Shown in pieces: positions 10,986 through 22,300 of a stretch of 64,000 bases of DNA. The stretch's first letter is position 1, and every line of letters begins with the position of its first letter. A program made the translations under genes and the position numbers. Below the pieces are notes generated by a model. It worked only from the letters and a program-made list of their open reading frames with translations. It was not told the DNA's origin and searched no databases. Source of the DNA: Alopecurus myosuroides (Eukaryota > Streptophyta > Magnoliopsida > Poales > Poaceae); assembly GCA_028641055.1 (NCBI GenBank), contig CM054057.1, positions 327,948,482 to 328,012,481 on the forward strand, read 5' to 3'.

Positions 10986-13900
10986 CGGATTTTAGGGTTT
11001 TTTTGTCACGTGTCAGCTAGGGTAGGAGGAGGGTTAGCTCAGCAGGGGCCAATGGTTCTTTCTTGATCTCGTCGCTTAGCATGTGTGTCCGATATCTTGG
11101 AAATTGGTCGTTGCAGAATATACGTAAAGAGCTCATGGAACGGAAGAAGAAACCGACTTAGATCTGGTCACGGTACACAAGCTTGGATTAGTCTCTTGTT
11201 TAGTTGGGTGGCCCACATGCCTATCGTATTTTTTGAGGCGCTCAATTTGGTATATACTAGGTAACATGCTCGTGCGTTACCATAAAAACGCACAAAGCAA
11301 GTTGAACCTAGAAGGGATATAGATGTAATCATGAGTTTCATTTCTTCTAGATAATTTATAATTATTATTTTGGTACAAGGCACATAGTACTTTGCATGAA
11401 AAACATGCATGTGCATACAACAAACACCATCATGTAGAAAATAAATATCATCGCTTACAACTACTTCCACATGCATCCATATGGCCAGGGTACCATTTGT
11501 CAACCATAATATAAGATGCTACCAAGTCTCTATTTTTATTTCTATTTTCTCAAAACATAAATTGTAAAAAAGAAATAGAAGAAAGAAAGAAAAAATGAAA
11601 AGAAAGAGAGGCGGCGATCCCATGTTCGGTCCACATGCCCAGCTAGGCCCCGGCAGGATTGGCCCAAGGGCTAGGCCGGTCACTGACGCCCCCAACCCTA
11701 GCTAGCCAGAAAATTTTCTTGCAAGCAAGATAATAGATCAGAGTGATACATAGATGGTGCAAACATTTGTATGAGAGCAAATCACTTCGACCGCTGACAC
11801 AATTTGTAGTCGCTATGTGCTAATATTTCATATCGCTAAGTTATGAGACATAATATTAACCTGATAAAATAAATATAAATTGGACGTTGTTGGTGGAGTT
11901 TTTATATTATGTCTGCACAAAACTGACACAACAAATTCAGTTGACAATACTGACAACAGCAAAACACGGAAGAAGTAATTATCAGTAGCGAACAGTCTGA
12001 TCTTTCTACCAATTAATTCTGAATACCAATGAATCTTTCCGTCTATCATTAGCGCTAGCTAGCCCAGTGAGTACAATATCCGTGTGCAAACGAAAGAAAC
12101 AGCGATCCGGATAAACAGTTCAAAACGCAGCAGGATCTCGTCCACTCCACCATCAGCCCCGCCCTGAACTCTACCCATCTCGTTTTCATCTCCACCACCG
12201 GAGACACGCTGGCCATCTGCTCACCGTTGTCTACCTGGAGGCTGCAGTTCTACCCATCGACCACAGGCCACGCTTCGCCTCGGTCACCTACTCTGCTTAT
12301 TGTTTGAAAAGGTGACCTGGAGACCTAAGAAGCATCGGCGAGATCACAAGCGGCAACAGCAGCAGCAAGTAGAAGTTGGATATCGGCATGCATACTTCCG
12401 TTAACGTGCGCCTCATAAGTCATAACCGGGTGTGCAACCAGTTGCTCATATCATCAGGTCTCCGACCACCACAAGTGAAAAGGAAAGTGTGGCAAATAAT
12501 AAAATCCACCTCGCATGCCACCTGAGGACACGCCAAGCTGCTCTGGGTGACGCTATACTCGTGTTGGATCCAGAGGCAACCATGGAGGACTATGGGAAAG
12601 TAGGGGTACAGGGACCCAATCGATTCCCAAACCCTCTAGCTTGCCGGGGTTCCGGCCGGCCGGCCGACGAGACACGATGCTGAGACAGGTCCTCGGGCGT
12701 GACCGAGACTTTGGCAGACGACCACTGTGGAGAGGCGGAAACACCGGCGAGTGGTAACTCAAGCTGCTCTGGTTAGTGTAAAACGTCTGTGTCCAGGCTT
12801 TATAGCGAATGATCTACCGATCCGGTACCTCTGAGGCTCTGACGACTAAATCTCGATTTGGAGCATAGGTGAAAACTGATCTGGGTGAGCTCGTGGTATC
12901 GATTTGGTGGGAATCTTTATAGGGTTTCTGTGAGAATCGAGGGCTTAAAAACGAAAAGGAAATCAGCCGTATGGCATCGGGACTTGGAGTATATTTGATT
13001 AGGGAAACTGAATCAGGATTTGGAGTGTACTGGATTAAGGAAACCGAAGCCAGCAAGAATTGACGCGGTCGATCGTGCCTGGCGATGTACGAACTCCAGA
13101 GCGCGCTTGAAGATTGACTACCAACAACGATTGACGTACCAAAAACCAAGGAACAAAGGAAGCTTTAGTTCCTTTATTAATAAACTAGTAAACAAGCCCG
13201 TGCGTTGCAACGGGAGATAAAATCCCGTGATTTGGGGGCGCATAAGGTTTCCTCAAGTTTTTTCTTATTCGACATGTAAACATAATTGACGAGCATAGAA
13301 AGAAATAGCCACATAATAGTTCAAAACAATAAGATTCTATTTTGTTTACTTAAAAATTATATTCCTTAAATACCGTAATTAACTTACATTTGAAGAACTC
13401 AAATGCCATGCCTTATTATTCGAATGTCTCGCATGACGATGAAGTCATGAAACCTTCAGATAACAATAATCTTCTCAGAAATATTGTAAATTAATATTAC
13501 TCTCCGACTCATCGTTGTTTCTAGGACTCCTTCTGCAAAACAAAACAAAGAAAACGCCTTCAAATATAGTGAGTAGGGCGTCTAAGAGAAAAAATATAAT
13601 CTGAACACATAGAGGATAAAATTAATTAAGCATTCGTGCAATAGGGTCCAAACTTTAGCAATGATCAACTTTTATATTTTTCTATTGTATTATGTTTTTC
13701 TTTCTAACATAATCTGCAGCGTGCTCCTACGTGCACGTGACAAAATAAATAACTGGAAACTTAAAGACTTTTATGTAATACGGTGTACATGTAGCAATGA
13801 GCATTCATGTTAATTCTAATAATAATAACAAAAAAAAATGACATTTATTATAGTTCAAACTGTAGAAAACTCAATTTTTCGATTTATCTAGGAGAGACTA

Positions 13901-14106
13901 TTTTTGTGTTTCAGTATGGAATGTAAAGCTAAACTGTTTGGTCCTAGCAAACTTATACATTTTACCTGCATAATTCAGAATTCATGCTAGCTGACCGAAA
14001 ACTGAAAGTGTTATCTCTAAACGTAACACACACTGCATTAAGATACTCAACACTGATTAGTTCTTGTGGCAGCAGCACTCAGGCACTTGGATAATCATGT
14101 CTATAT
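10986..14106. other. intergenic DNA without a supportable gene
   Basis: About 3.1 kb. It holds short unsupported open frames (for example 12111-12310 and 12432-12683), a purine-rich run near 11570-11610, and two copies of a related motif: CTCGTGCGTTAC near 11270 and CCCGTGCGTTGCAACGGGA near 13198. The second forms a small palindrome. The rest, especially 13200-14100, is AT-rich with no recognisable repeat ends. Confidence 0.45.
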
Positions 14107-14473
14107 TGTTACAAATCGTAGGCGCTTAATCGATCTACCGAGGACCAAGCAATCACAACATGATGACGACACCAAGATTTGGTAACGCAGTTCGGCGAAC
14201 TCGCCTACATCTGCGGGGCATGACTATGAGCGCACCTCCCATCGATACCGCTGCACCGGCCGCCTTGGTCGCGGGCACAAACCGCCGGCTCCCCTTGCGC
14301 GCCTGCTGCTATCAAGTCGCCATGGGTTACAACATGTGGTGCCTCCTCATTATATGAGAGGCCCTAGGATACACGTGTTCGACTACAACACTACCGTATC
14401 CTGTCCACACCTATTACAACTCCAAGTCCTACCGTAACCCTACTCGTACATAATATTCGACACAAATATAACA
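14107..14473 (-). repeat. 3' LTR of the gag-only element (367 bp)
   Basis: In plus view it starts TGTTACAAATCGTAGG and ends AATATAACA. The other copy at 16541-16908 ends AATACAACA. On the minus strand the bases just upstream (revcomp of 14474-14484) read as a short purine-rich stretch, AGGTGGAGTT, which could be the polypurine tract. There are about six substitutions against the 5' LTR, implying a fairly recent origin. Confidence 0.85.
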
Positions 14474-14565
14474 AACTCCACCTTGACGAATATTCTCCAC
14501 CACCTTGAGTTCGTCCAAGCATCAAACTTCCATGTACTCCGGACTTGGGTTGTTTACTTTGTAGC

Positions 14566-15831
14566 TTACCGAGAGCTACTCGACGAGTCTGCCGCAGACC
14601 CGCCGCCTGCGTGGAACACAGCTGCTACTCCCGTAACTCCAGTCTCCATGACTCCACCTGCAATAGTACTCCCTCGCAACTTGTAAAGATGCGAAGATGT
14701 CCTCTCTCCCATCATCACGGTCACCTTGTCTTCCATGATCCTCATGGTCTTCTTATTCCGATCACAACGGAATATCATACCACCATCATGAAGAACTCCA
14801 AGCGAAATTAGATTTCTGTTTAGCCCTGGCACATGCCTGACTCCCCGAAGCACCCGCTCTACTCCGTCAAACATCTTGATTTTGATGTCACCTACTCCAG
14901 CAACACGGTGGCCCGTGTCATCGCCCATGTAGGTTGTATCGAGCTCACCAGACTTGTACGAAGAGAACCACTCCCTATTGGGCGTCGCATGAAAAGAGCT
15001 AGCCGAATCCAACATCCACGCTTCACCTTTAGTTGACCGTCTATCTGACACTAAGAGAATATCGCTGTCCGAGTCATCACTTTTAGTTACTACATTAGCA
15101 CTTGACCCACCACTGAGATCTGGACAGTCCTTCTTGATATGTCCCCACTGCTTGCACTTGTGACACTGCACCTTCTTCTTTTTCTTGTTCTTCACTACCT
15201 CGTATCCTTGCCTTCCTTGCCCACCATTGACTAGCAAACTTTCACCATGAGCGGCTTCCTCTGCGTTGTTCTTCTTCCTCATATCATAAGACAATAAGGC
15301 CGCAGTGACATCCTCAAGTTGAACAGTCTCCTTGCCGTACGTCAACGTAGTGATCAAATGCTCATAGGACGGTGGCAACGAACAAAGAAGGAGAATAGCC
15401 CTATCCTCGTCGTCAATCTTCACACTCAGACGTGCTAGATCCGTGACAACCTGATTAAAGGTATTCATGTGCTCCATAAAATCCGACCTCTCTTGCATCT
15501 TTAGCCTGTATAACTTTTGCTTCAAATACACCTTGGTCGTCGCAGTCTTTGACATAAATTGACTCTCCAATTTCTCCCAAACCTTTTTCGGCGAATTCTC
15601 ATCCATCACATGATACATGACTTGGTCCGACAGACACAGCCGTATGGTCCCGGCTGCTTGAATCTGCAACTCCTCCCAGTCATCATTGTCCATCTTAGCT
15701 GGCTTGACATCCCGCAACGCCTTCAAGCATCCCTGTTGTGCCAACAAATCCTTCACCCTTGTCTGCCATAGCGTGAAGTTTTCAGTCCCGTCGAACTTTT
15801 GCATTTCAAATCTGGTACCCGTTGGCGCCAT
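14566..15831 (-). CDS. Copia-type gag with zinc knuckle and protease-like C-terminus
   Basis: I take the ATG at 15831 (MAPTGTRFEMQKFDGTENF), where Copia gag homology begins, rather than the in-frame ATG at 15942. The product is about 421 residues. It contains the gag core (ENFTLWQTRVKDLLAQQG, ENSPKKVWEKLESQF, FMEHMNTFNQVVTDLA), a CCHC knuckle CHKCKQWGHIKKDC, and a protease-like segment LDSASSFHATPNREWFSSY. In that segment the usual D-S/T-G is DSA, a substitution also seen in other grass Copia elements. It continues as far as RHVPGLNRNLISLG and ends in a Gly/Ser-rich tail. The frame is open with no stops, unlike the other Copia elements in the window. Confidence 0.85.
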   Translation of the reverse strand: MAPTGTRFEMQKFDGTENFTLWQTRVKDLLAQQGCLKALRDVKPAKMDNDDWEELQIQAAGTIRLCLSDQVMYHVMDENSPKKVWEKLESQFMSKTATTKVYLKQKLYRLKMQERSDFMEHMNTFNQVVTDLARLSVKIDDEDRAILLLCSLPPSYEHLITTLTYGKETVQLEDVTAALLSYDMRKKNNAEEAAHGESLLVNGGQGRQGYEVVKNKKKKKVQCHKCKQWGHIKKDCPDLSGGSSANVVTKSDDSDSDILLVSDRRSTKGEAWMLDSASSFHATPNREWFSSYKSGELDTTYMGDDTGHRVAGVGDIKIKMFDGVERVLRGVRHVPGLNRNLISLGVLHDGGMIFRCDRNKKTMRIMEDKVTVMMGERTSSHLYKLRGSTIAGGVMETGVTGVAAVFHAGGGSAADSSSSSR

Positions 15832-16526
15832 GATTTTTCTTGTATGGCCGACCCGCGAAGAAATAACCGAGCTGTTGTACCCACGCGCACGTAGCAATAA
15901 TTTTGCATGTGCTTCACGTACTGCCGCTCCAAAGTTGCTCAACTCCCGATGCTAGAAATTGGCTTCATTTCGCCCGCTAATCCAATGGAATCTGTACCGT
16001 GTCGCTTGATGAATTATTTGCTGAAAAGATTTGCCGGCTTGTATCCCTGGCCTTGTCCTACCCGTGCTTTTAAATACGTAGAAATCCGCCTCCGAAACGA
16101 GCTCGTAACCTGTCGGGACTCGGTCCCCTTTTTTTCTGTTTCCATACCAAATCCCGTCGATCCATCTTTCTATCGTGAGCTGATGGATCCTTTCCATCGT
16201 GAGCATCGTGAGCTGGCTTGCCTCTACCCAAGCAAACGCGTGCACAGACATGCAGCATATGCTTGGTAGTCCCTCCGTCCACTTTTATAAGTCACACTTC
16301 TTACTCTGGGCAGCCCACGTGTGGCCCCTGGCCTCTGCCCTTTGCCCACATGCACAACAACCACGTACAGCTCACATTAGCCTGAACCGATCGATCATAT
16401 TGCTTCTAGTGCTGAGAAATCCTGATCCATGCCGACCGCTCGCCGGATTTGCAGTCCGCCCGCTCCATATCGACAAATCAATTTCTCAGACTCCTCCGGA
16501 TCAACAAACCGCGGCCATCGAACCTC

Positions 16527-16538
16527 GCTCTGATACCA
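16527..16538 (-). other. primer-binding site, initiator tRNA-Met type
   Basis: The minus strand reads TGGTATCAGAGC, complementary to the 3' end of plant initiator tRNA-Met and identical to the sites at 44554 and 56319. It lies two bases inside the 5' LTR, fixing the LTR boundary and the element's orientation. Confidence 0.9.
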
Positions 16539-16540
16539 CT

Positions 16541-16908
16541 TGTTACAAATCGTAGGCGCTTAATCGATCTACCGAGGACCAAGCAATCACAACATGATGA
16601 CGACACCGAGATTTGGTAACGCAGTTCGGCGAACTCGCCTACATCTGCGGGGCATGACTATGAGCGCTCCTCCCCATCGATACCGCTGCACCGGCCGCCT
16701 TGGTCGCCGGCACAAACCGCCAGCTCCCCTTGCGCGCCTGCTGCTATCAAGTCGCCATGGGTTACAACATGTGGTGCCTCCTCATTATATGAGAGGCCCT
16801 AGGATACACGTGTTCGAATACAACACTACCGTATCCTGTCCACACCTATTACAACTCCAAGTCCTACCGTAACCCTACTCGTACATAATATTCGACACAA
16901 ATACAACA
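16541..16908 (-). repeat. 5' LTR of the gag-only element (368 bp)
   Basis: Plus view TGTTACAAATCG ... ATACAACA. It is followed on its right not by flanking DNA but by a second copy of the element's 3' internal end, so this LTR is shared by two head-to-tail units. Confidence 0.85.
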
Positions 16909-17416
16909 AACTCCACCTTGGCGAATATTCTCCACCACCTTGAGTTCGTCCAAGCGTCAAACTTCCATGTACTCCGGATTTGGGTTGTTTACTTTGTAGC
17001 TTACCGAGAGCTACTCGACGAGTCTGCCGCAGACCCACCGCCTCCGTGGAACACAGCTGCTACTCCCGTAACTCCAGTCTCCATGACTCCACCTGCAATA
17101 GTACTCCCTCGCAACTTGTAAAGATGCGAAGATGTCCTCTCTCCCATCATCACGGTCACCTTGTCTTCCATGATCCTCATGGTCTTCTTATTCCGATCAC
17201 AACGGAATATCATACCACCATCATGAAGAACTCCAAGCGAAATTAGATTTCTGTTTAGCCCTGGCACATGCCTGACTCCCCGAAGCACCCGCTCTACTCC
17301 GTCAAACATCTTGATTTTGATGTCACCTACTCCAGCAACACGGTGGCCCGTGTCATCGCCCATGTAGGTTGTATCAAGCTCACCAGACTTGTACGAAGAG
17401 AACCACTCCCTATTGG
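16909..17416 (-). repeat. partial second internal unit of the gag-only element
   Basis: This matches 14474-14981 with about six substitutions in 508 bp and encodes the protease-like end of the gag frame, cut off at its upstream side where similarity stops at TATTGG (17416). With the LTR at 16541 it forms an 876-bp duplication of 14107-14981, offset by 2,434 bp. The layout LTR-internal-LTR-partial internal is what unequal recombination between two copies, or a tandem insertion followed by truncation, would leave. Confidence 0.85.
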
Positions 17417-18400
17417 TACATGCAGGCAATTAATTGAGTTGTCGAGCAAAACGCCGGCGCAGTCCCAAGCAAGGTGCAAAGCTCTGTTCCATGTGTGGCC
17501 GATGAGCATCGTTAGTAGGCAAGGACGAGAGCTTCTCGCACCGATGAACGGAGCTAGTGGGCGTGAAGGCCTTAGAGCAAGAAGTTTTGCTCGTTGCCCT
17601 CGCGCATGTAGACGCAGAGGTGGCTCCGTCGTACATATATCTCCATCCACCTAGTGTTGTCGATGGCTTACCGCTGGTGCTCATGTTGGCAGGCACATAT
17701 CATTCTACCATGTCCGAGTCGTTGGCGAGGACGTCGTACCGCAAACTCACGGTGGGCATAAAACCCGACACCCGAATCCCGAAGCCGAAAAACCCGATCC
17801 CGAACCCGTATAGCCCGAACCCAAAAAACCCGAGCACTATATCGGGCAGCAGGTTTGGAAACCCGAATTTTATCCATATAATTCGGGAAAAGGGCCACCG
17901 TACCCGAATTTCCCAAATAACTCGAAATAATTCGGCAGCCCAGTAACATCATGCACCCATAGAGAAGTCCCAGCCCAATAACACCAAAGAATTACCGTAA
18001 CCTAGGCCTGGACGTGGAGGTGGCCACTCGACCGTGCCCGACCGTAGCACCTCACGTGATTCTCCTTCCCATCCCCTTCTCCCACCCCGTGCGCCGTCCC
18101 GTTGGCCAGCGGACACAACCTCCCATGGCCGCCGCTCGGCTCAGGTTGCCTGCTGGAGGATCCTCCGAAGGGCGCCCAGCAGTGCCCTAATTAAAACGGA
18201 CGTATCAAAACACCACCGAGCCAAGCGGGGCCAGCGTTTTCCTTTCACGTTTGGCCGAAGCCCCGAAACGTTATGGCGCGGACTGTGCTGGTACGTTTAC
18301 TTGGTGACTAACCAGTGGGCCTACGGTTTAGCCGGGTCCGCGTGTCATTGTTTGTGTTTTAAGCGGTGCAGTACCATTCAGCGCAACGCGTGCACCTTTC
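17417..18400. other. non-genic DNA with a CCCGAA-rich stretch (17755-17935)
   Basis: Between the retroelement and the host gene. Positions 17755-17935 are built from variants of AACCCGAA/AATTCGGG, resembling the low-complexity interior of the hAT MITE at 9920, but I found no inverted ends or 8-bp duplication. From about 18000 the sequence becomes GC-rich, with CACGTG-like words, and probably holds the promoter side of the gene downstream. Confidence 0.4.
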
Positions 18401-18439
18401 GCCCCGCTAGGCACTCGGCGCGTCGTGGGTCCCACGTAT

Positions 18440-19343
18440 CACCTGCTCCTTTTGTCCTCCAATTCAGAAGAGATCCCCACCTCTTTCCCCCTCGAAAGGA
18501 AAAATCCCCACCGGATCTGCTCTGCTTCTGCGTCGGCGATATGAGGTACTCCGACGAGTTCGGGTTCTCCGTCGGGTTGGGCAACCGCAAGCGATCGCTG
18601 GAGTACCCCTTCGTATCGGAATTGCTTCCTCACGAGCGCGCGAGCGCTCGCTCGCTCCGCGCACGCGGACACGTGGGTGGGTCCCACCCCCACGTGCTCT
18701 TCTTCCTCCCCTCCCCTTTCCTTCCTCCCTCCTCCTCTTCTTCGCGCGTGGCCGGGGCCGGAGAAGAGCGCCGCCGCCGATCTTAGGGTAGCCTCGCCGC
18801 CGACGGGGACGGCGCGGCTGGCCGCGACGTCGCCGGCCAGGCGAGGGACACGGCAGCGCTAGGTGAGGAACATGGCCGTCGCGAGCTTAGGTTGGGGGTG
18901 GGGGTGGGGGTGTTCGCCGGCGACGAGGTTCAGTCGGTGGGGGAGGTTTAGAGGAATGGTCGGGGGCGGCGGCGGACTGGCGGAGGAAGTGGTTAGGGGA
19001 TGGCGGGGCGGCGAGGCGGGCGCGGCAGCGCCGCCGGCCGCGGGTGGCGGCGGCATGCGGTTAGGCCAGCGATGGTCGCGGGGGCCCTTTCCTTCCTCCC
19101 TCCTCCTCTTCTTCGCGCTGTCGGAAACGGGCTGTCGGGCGCACGTGCGGGCGGTCGGAACCGCGAGCATAGCCCCCTTCGTATCGCACTCTAGGCAGCG
19201 GCGACCCCTCTCCTTGCTCATGCGGCAGGGGCTGTACCACACCTTCGACGCGTACGTACACGCATTCTCAGCGCTGGCTAATATACTTCTTGCTAGAACG
19301 AGGCCGAGGCACGTCGCACCTGATGATCCAGAGATGTGTGCAG
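18440..19343 (+). other. probable 5' leader and first intron of the host gene
   Basis: GC-rich with pyrimidine-rich tracts and a good donor AG|GTGAGG at 18861-18868. The next strong acceptor is GTGTGCAG at 19336-19343. In the frame needed by the next exon there is a stop at 18789-18791 and no ATG after it, so this part is probably untranslated, or the true first coding exon has been lost. A 34-bp segment (18714-18747) is repeated exactly at 19085-19118. Confidence 0.4.
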
Positions 19344-19368
19344 GCTTGTTGGCGAGTCGGACGCGTTC

Positions 19369-22300
19369 ATGTACCTGGGGCATCTGACCGAGCTCGCCAA
19401 GGCCGGCCGGTGGGAGGAGGCCATCGAGTACGTCTCCCGCTTCCTGCCGACTGACCGTCTGCTGGGCGTCCACGGCCGCGCCCTCCTCCACTTCCTCCGC
19501 ATGCACAAGGCCATCGACGCCATCGTGGCCGGAGCGCCCGAGAGCCGCCCCTTGACCGCGGCTCTCAAGATTTGCTTCACCCAGGAATCTGTCCGCAGCC
19601 AGGGCATCACCAAGCTCCGTGCAATTCTCTGGTCCCTCATCATCTACACCGAGTCCAGGTACTGCATCACTAGTATATCTCACCATGATTTCAACAACAT
19701 CAAGTTTGAATGAACCACAGTTTCTAAATCTTGCACATTTATTACCTCTGGGCTAATAACCAGGTACTACATCACTAGGAGTAGTAGTGTAGCTGTTTGG
19801 TCAGTTAGCTTGTAGCTCAGTTTGTACGGAATACATCTGTACTCTCCTTCTATTGATCAATTAAAAAGCAGCTTCACCTGCAACCATTCATTTCTACAAA
19901 GGAAACTTCACACCTAAGATTGATTCATGGCCAAATACTGCATTAATATGTACATGCAGGGACTCCCTGGACTTGGAGCGCGTGAGAGACAAGGCTGCTT
20001 TGATTATTGATGACCTGGCTTCTCAAACTCCAGAGCTGAAACAACATATGAAATACGCCCACGGTCCAATTAAACCCCACAACGTACTTCCCATCGGCTT
20101 CGGGTATATATCTTCCCATCAGTACCAATTTCAATCATGTCACTATCAGTTTGATTGCCTCCTCATATGCAACCATTGATAGTTTCCGTCCAAGGCGCCA
20201 CGTGAAGCGAGGCCCCATCCCAGGCTCTGTTCTTGTCAGGCACTATCTTCGTAAGAGGAGGATGTATGTGTATCTCCCGTTCTTCTTTTACATGATCTCC
20301 GATGGCATTCCATTCACACCTGCATCTTTTTGTGCAGTCTTCCTTCGTCAACTTCGAGTCACTGCGAAGCTTTAAGTTCTGGTACTCCTAATCACAAATA
20401 TCTTATATAGTTTCTCTTTATGCGAAGAATAATTTATACATGCATGGTCCCTGCTTGGCAATAATAATCCTTCATATTTTTCGTCTCTCCATGGCAGCAT
20501 CGTTGGTTAAGGCAAAGGGATGGATGGTGGATCTTGTTGGTACAATTTTTTCTTCGTTTAGGTGGTAACTTCATCGCACAACAGCGACTAATAAACTTTT
20601 GTTATATTTTTCAGATATAAGTAGAAAGCTGGTAAGCGAAAGCAAGGGTCTCCACTGAAGTCTGTCCCTAACAAAGGTAGCTTCACATTCTTGTAGTCCA
20701 CCAAACATTTAATTTAATCCAGCTTCAATTTTTTCTTCTCATCTAGTCTGATTTGAGGAAAACCTAGTTTAATCTCCTTCCGGATTTCTACATTAAGTTT
20801 ATTTGCGTATTGTTCTCTCACTTTGCCGAAGTTAACCTCTGTGGAGTACTCGTGTCATCTTTTCGTGCTTTTTTTCGCACTTAGCCTGCCTACCTGCTAC
20901 CATTTATTACTACTGAACTCATTACTGGTGCTCCTGTTGAACCAGTCTCGCAGACTAATCTTGGTTCATTAAGGAGTCCAGCTACACATTCTTGCATGTC
21001 ATCGGACAGAGATATTGGTAAGTTAGGTGAACACCGGTATTTCACTGTGTGCCCTCTAAATTTTGGATACGTGCACTCACTATCAATATGTTTTCTTTTT
21101 GCAATCGCACATATTAGAGCTCAAGATAAAGGAATGGGGGATTTATCTTACAGGTAAAATTAGACCATCGTCCGCCATTGTGTACAACCTTCTGTTAAGT
21201 GATAAAAAAATTAACACAAAGTAACAAATATTTTGTAGCTTAATTACACAATAACAACTGATAAAACTTACCATGTCAGATGATCGGTTGGAAGCCTGGC
21301 CGGAAATGAGTCAAGGGTATCCACCTATTCATCTATCTGCCGACAAGGATGGTAATTCACACTATTTCTTCCACCCGATTTCTTGTTTCTAAAACATTTA
21401 ACTTAGTTGCTTGTTGTTTTCTGCCTTCCTATCTGGGCTCTGTACTGGCAGTCACAAATTATTAAATCCTTTCGAGCCACTTTGAAATCTAAATAATATT
21501 TTTCAGGCCACTTCTCACTTACCGTCCCTTCAATAGTTCAATTTAGTCTCTTTGTTTTTTGGGATTTGCAGAAACCATAGTACTGTAGGATAATTCTCTA
21601 GACTGAAATAATATTACTGCCCTTAGGTTTGGTAATTGTGTGCTATGTTCCTTTGTATCTTCTTTACAGTGCATTGCTCTGACCGCACCAATTATGTTGC
21701 TACTGCTTTTGAAGTGCTATGCTAGGTTTCTGCTTAGGGTTTTGCTGTGTTGTGGCGGCCTGTGCACACATAATACCTTTCCATGATATGAATTTTATCG
21801 CACAATTATTGTTGGATCCCTATGCACATTGGTCTTTGCACCGATTTTGTTATTCTTGATTTTGGAGTTGTCTGCTAGGTTTATGCTTTATGTATTCCTG
21901 TGAGGTGTGCACACTTGACACCTTCCATCGTGCACCATCATCTTCCGGTTCCTATGCCGCTCTTTTCTGTTTTCCAGTGATTTGTGAAGATGTACCATTC
22001 TGTCATAATTTTGTGGGCTGCATCACATTCTGTACCTAGAGAATATGCAGAAGCTTTGTCCCTCATGCATAGCCTCATTAGACTTGATGTTTTAGACTTG
22101 CACTTCCATCAGAACTGTGGCTATCTGCTGCCATTCCTGAATTCTAACTGCCGTTTTTCTAGTTGCCCGAGTCTCGCAGACTATCCCTGATACCTTGACA
22201 AGGCCTGCTGAAAGTTCTGCAACTCCATCACTCACAGAAACAGGTAAATTAGTTGGATGCCCTCATATTTTTATAACCAGGTGGAAACCCCGTATAAAAA

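Larger units (their letters stand above)
14107..16908 (-). mobile_element. Copia-type element coding only gag and protease (TR-GAG-like)
   Basis: Two LTRs (14107-14473 and 16541-16908) differ by about six substitutions and one indel. They enclose 2,067 bp with a primer-binding site at 16527-16538 and one reading frame for gag plus a protease-like end. Integrase, RT and RNase H are absent, and the frame stops 93 bp before the 3' LTR, so there is no room for them. Non-autonomous LTR elements with only gag are known in plants as TR-GAGs. No 5-bp target duplication is visible because the right LTR runs straight into a second internal segment. The element would rely on pol from a full-length relative (inference). 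Confidence 0.8.

Noticed and set aside
12111..12310. GC-rich open stretch with acceptable codons
   Set aside because: No splice signals, family match or extension on either side; too short to support as a gene.
17755..17935. CCCGAA-rich stretch resembling a second hAT MITE
   Set aside because: No inverted ends and no 8-bp direct repeat could be found, so only the composition is similar.
18034..18786. 250-codon plus-strand frame upstream of the host gene
   Set aside because: Composition is driven by GC content; it lacks recognisable domains and ends before the donor at 18863 in a frame that does not join the next exon.
18859..19686. 275-codon minus-strand frame across the host gene's first coding exon
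   Set aside because: Antisense to a supported coding exon with GT-AG boundaries; shadow of high GC.
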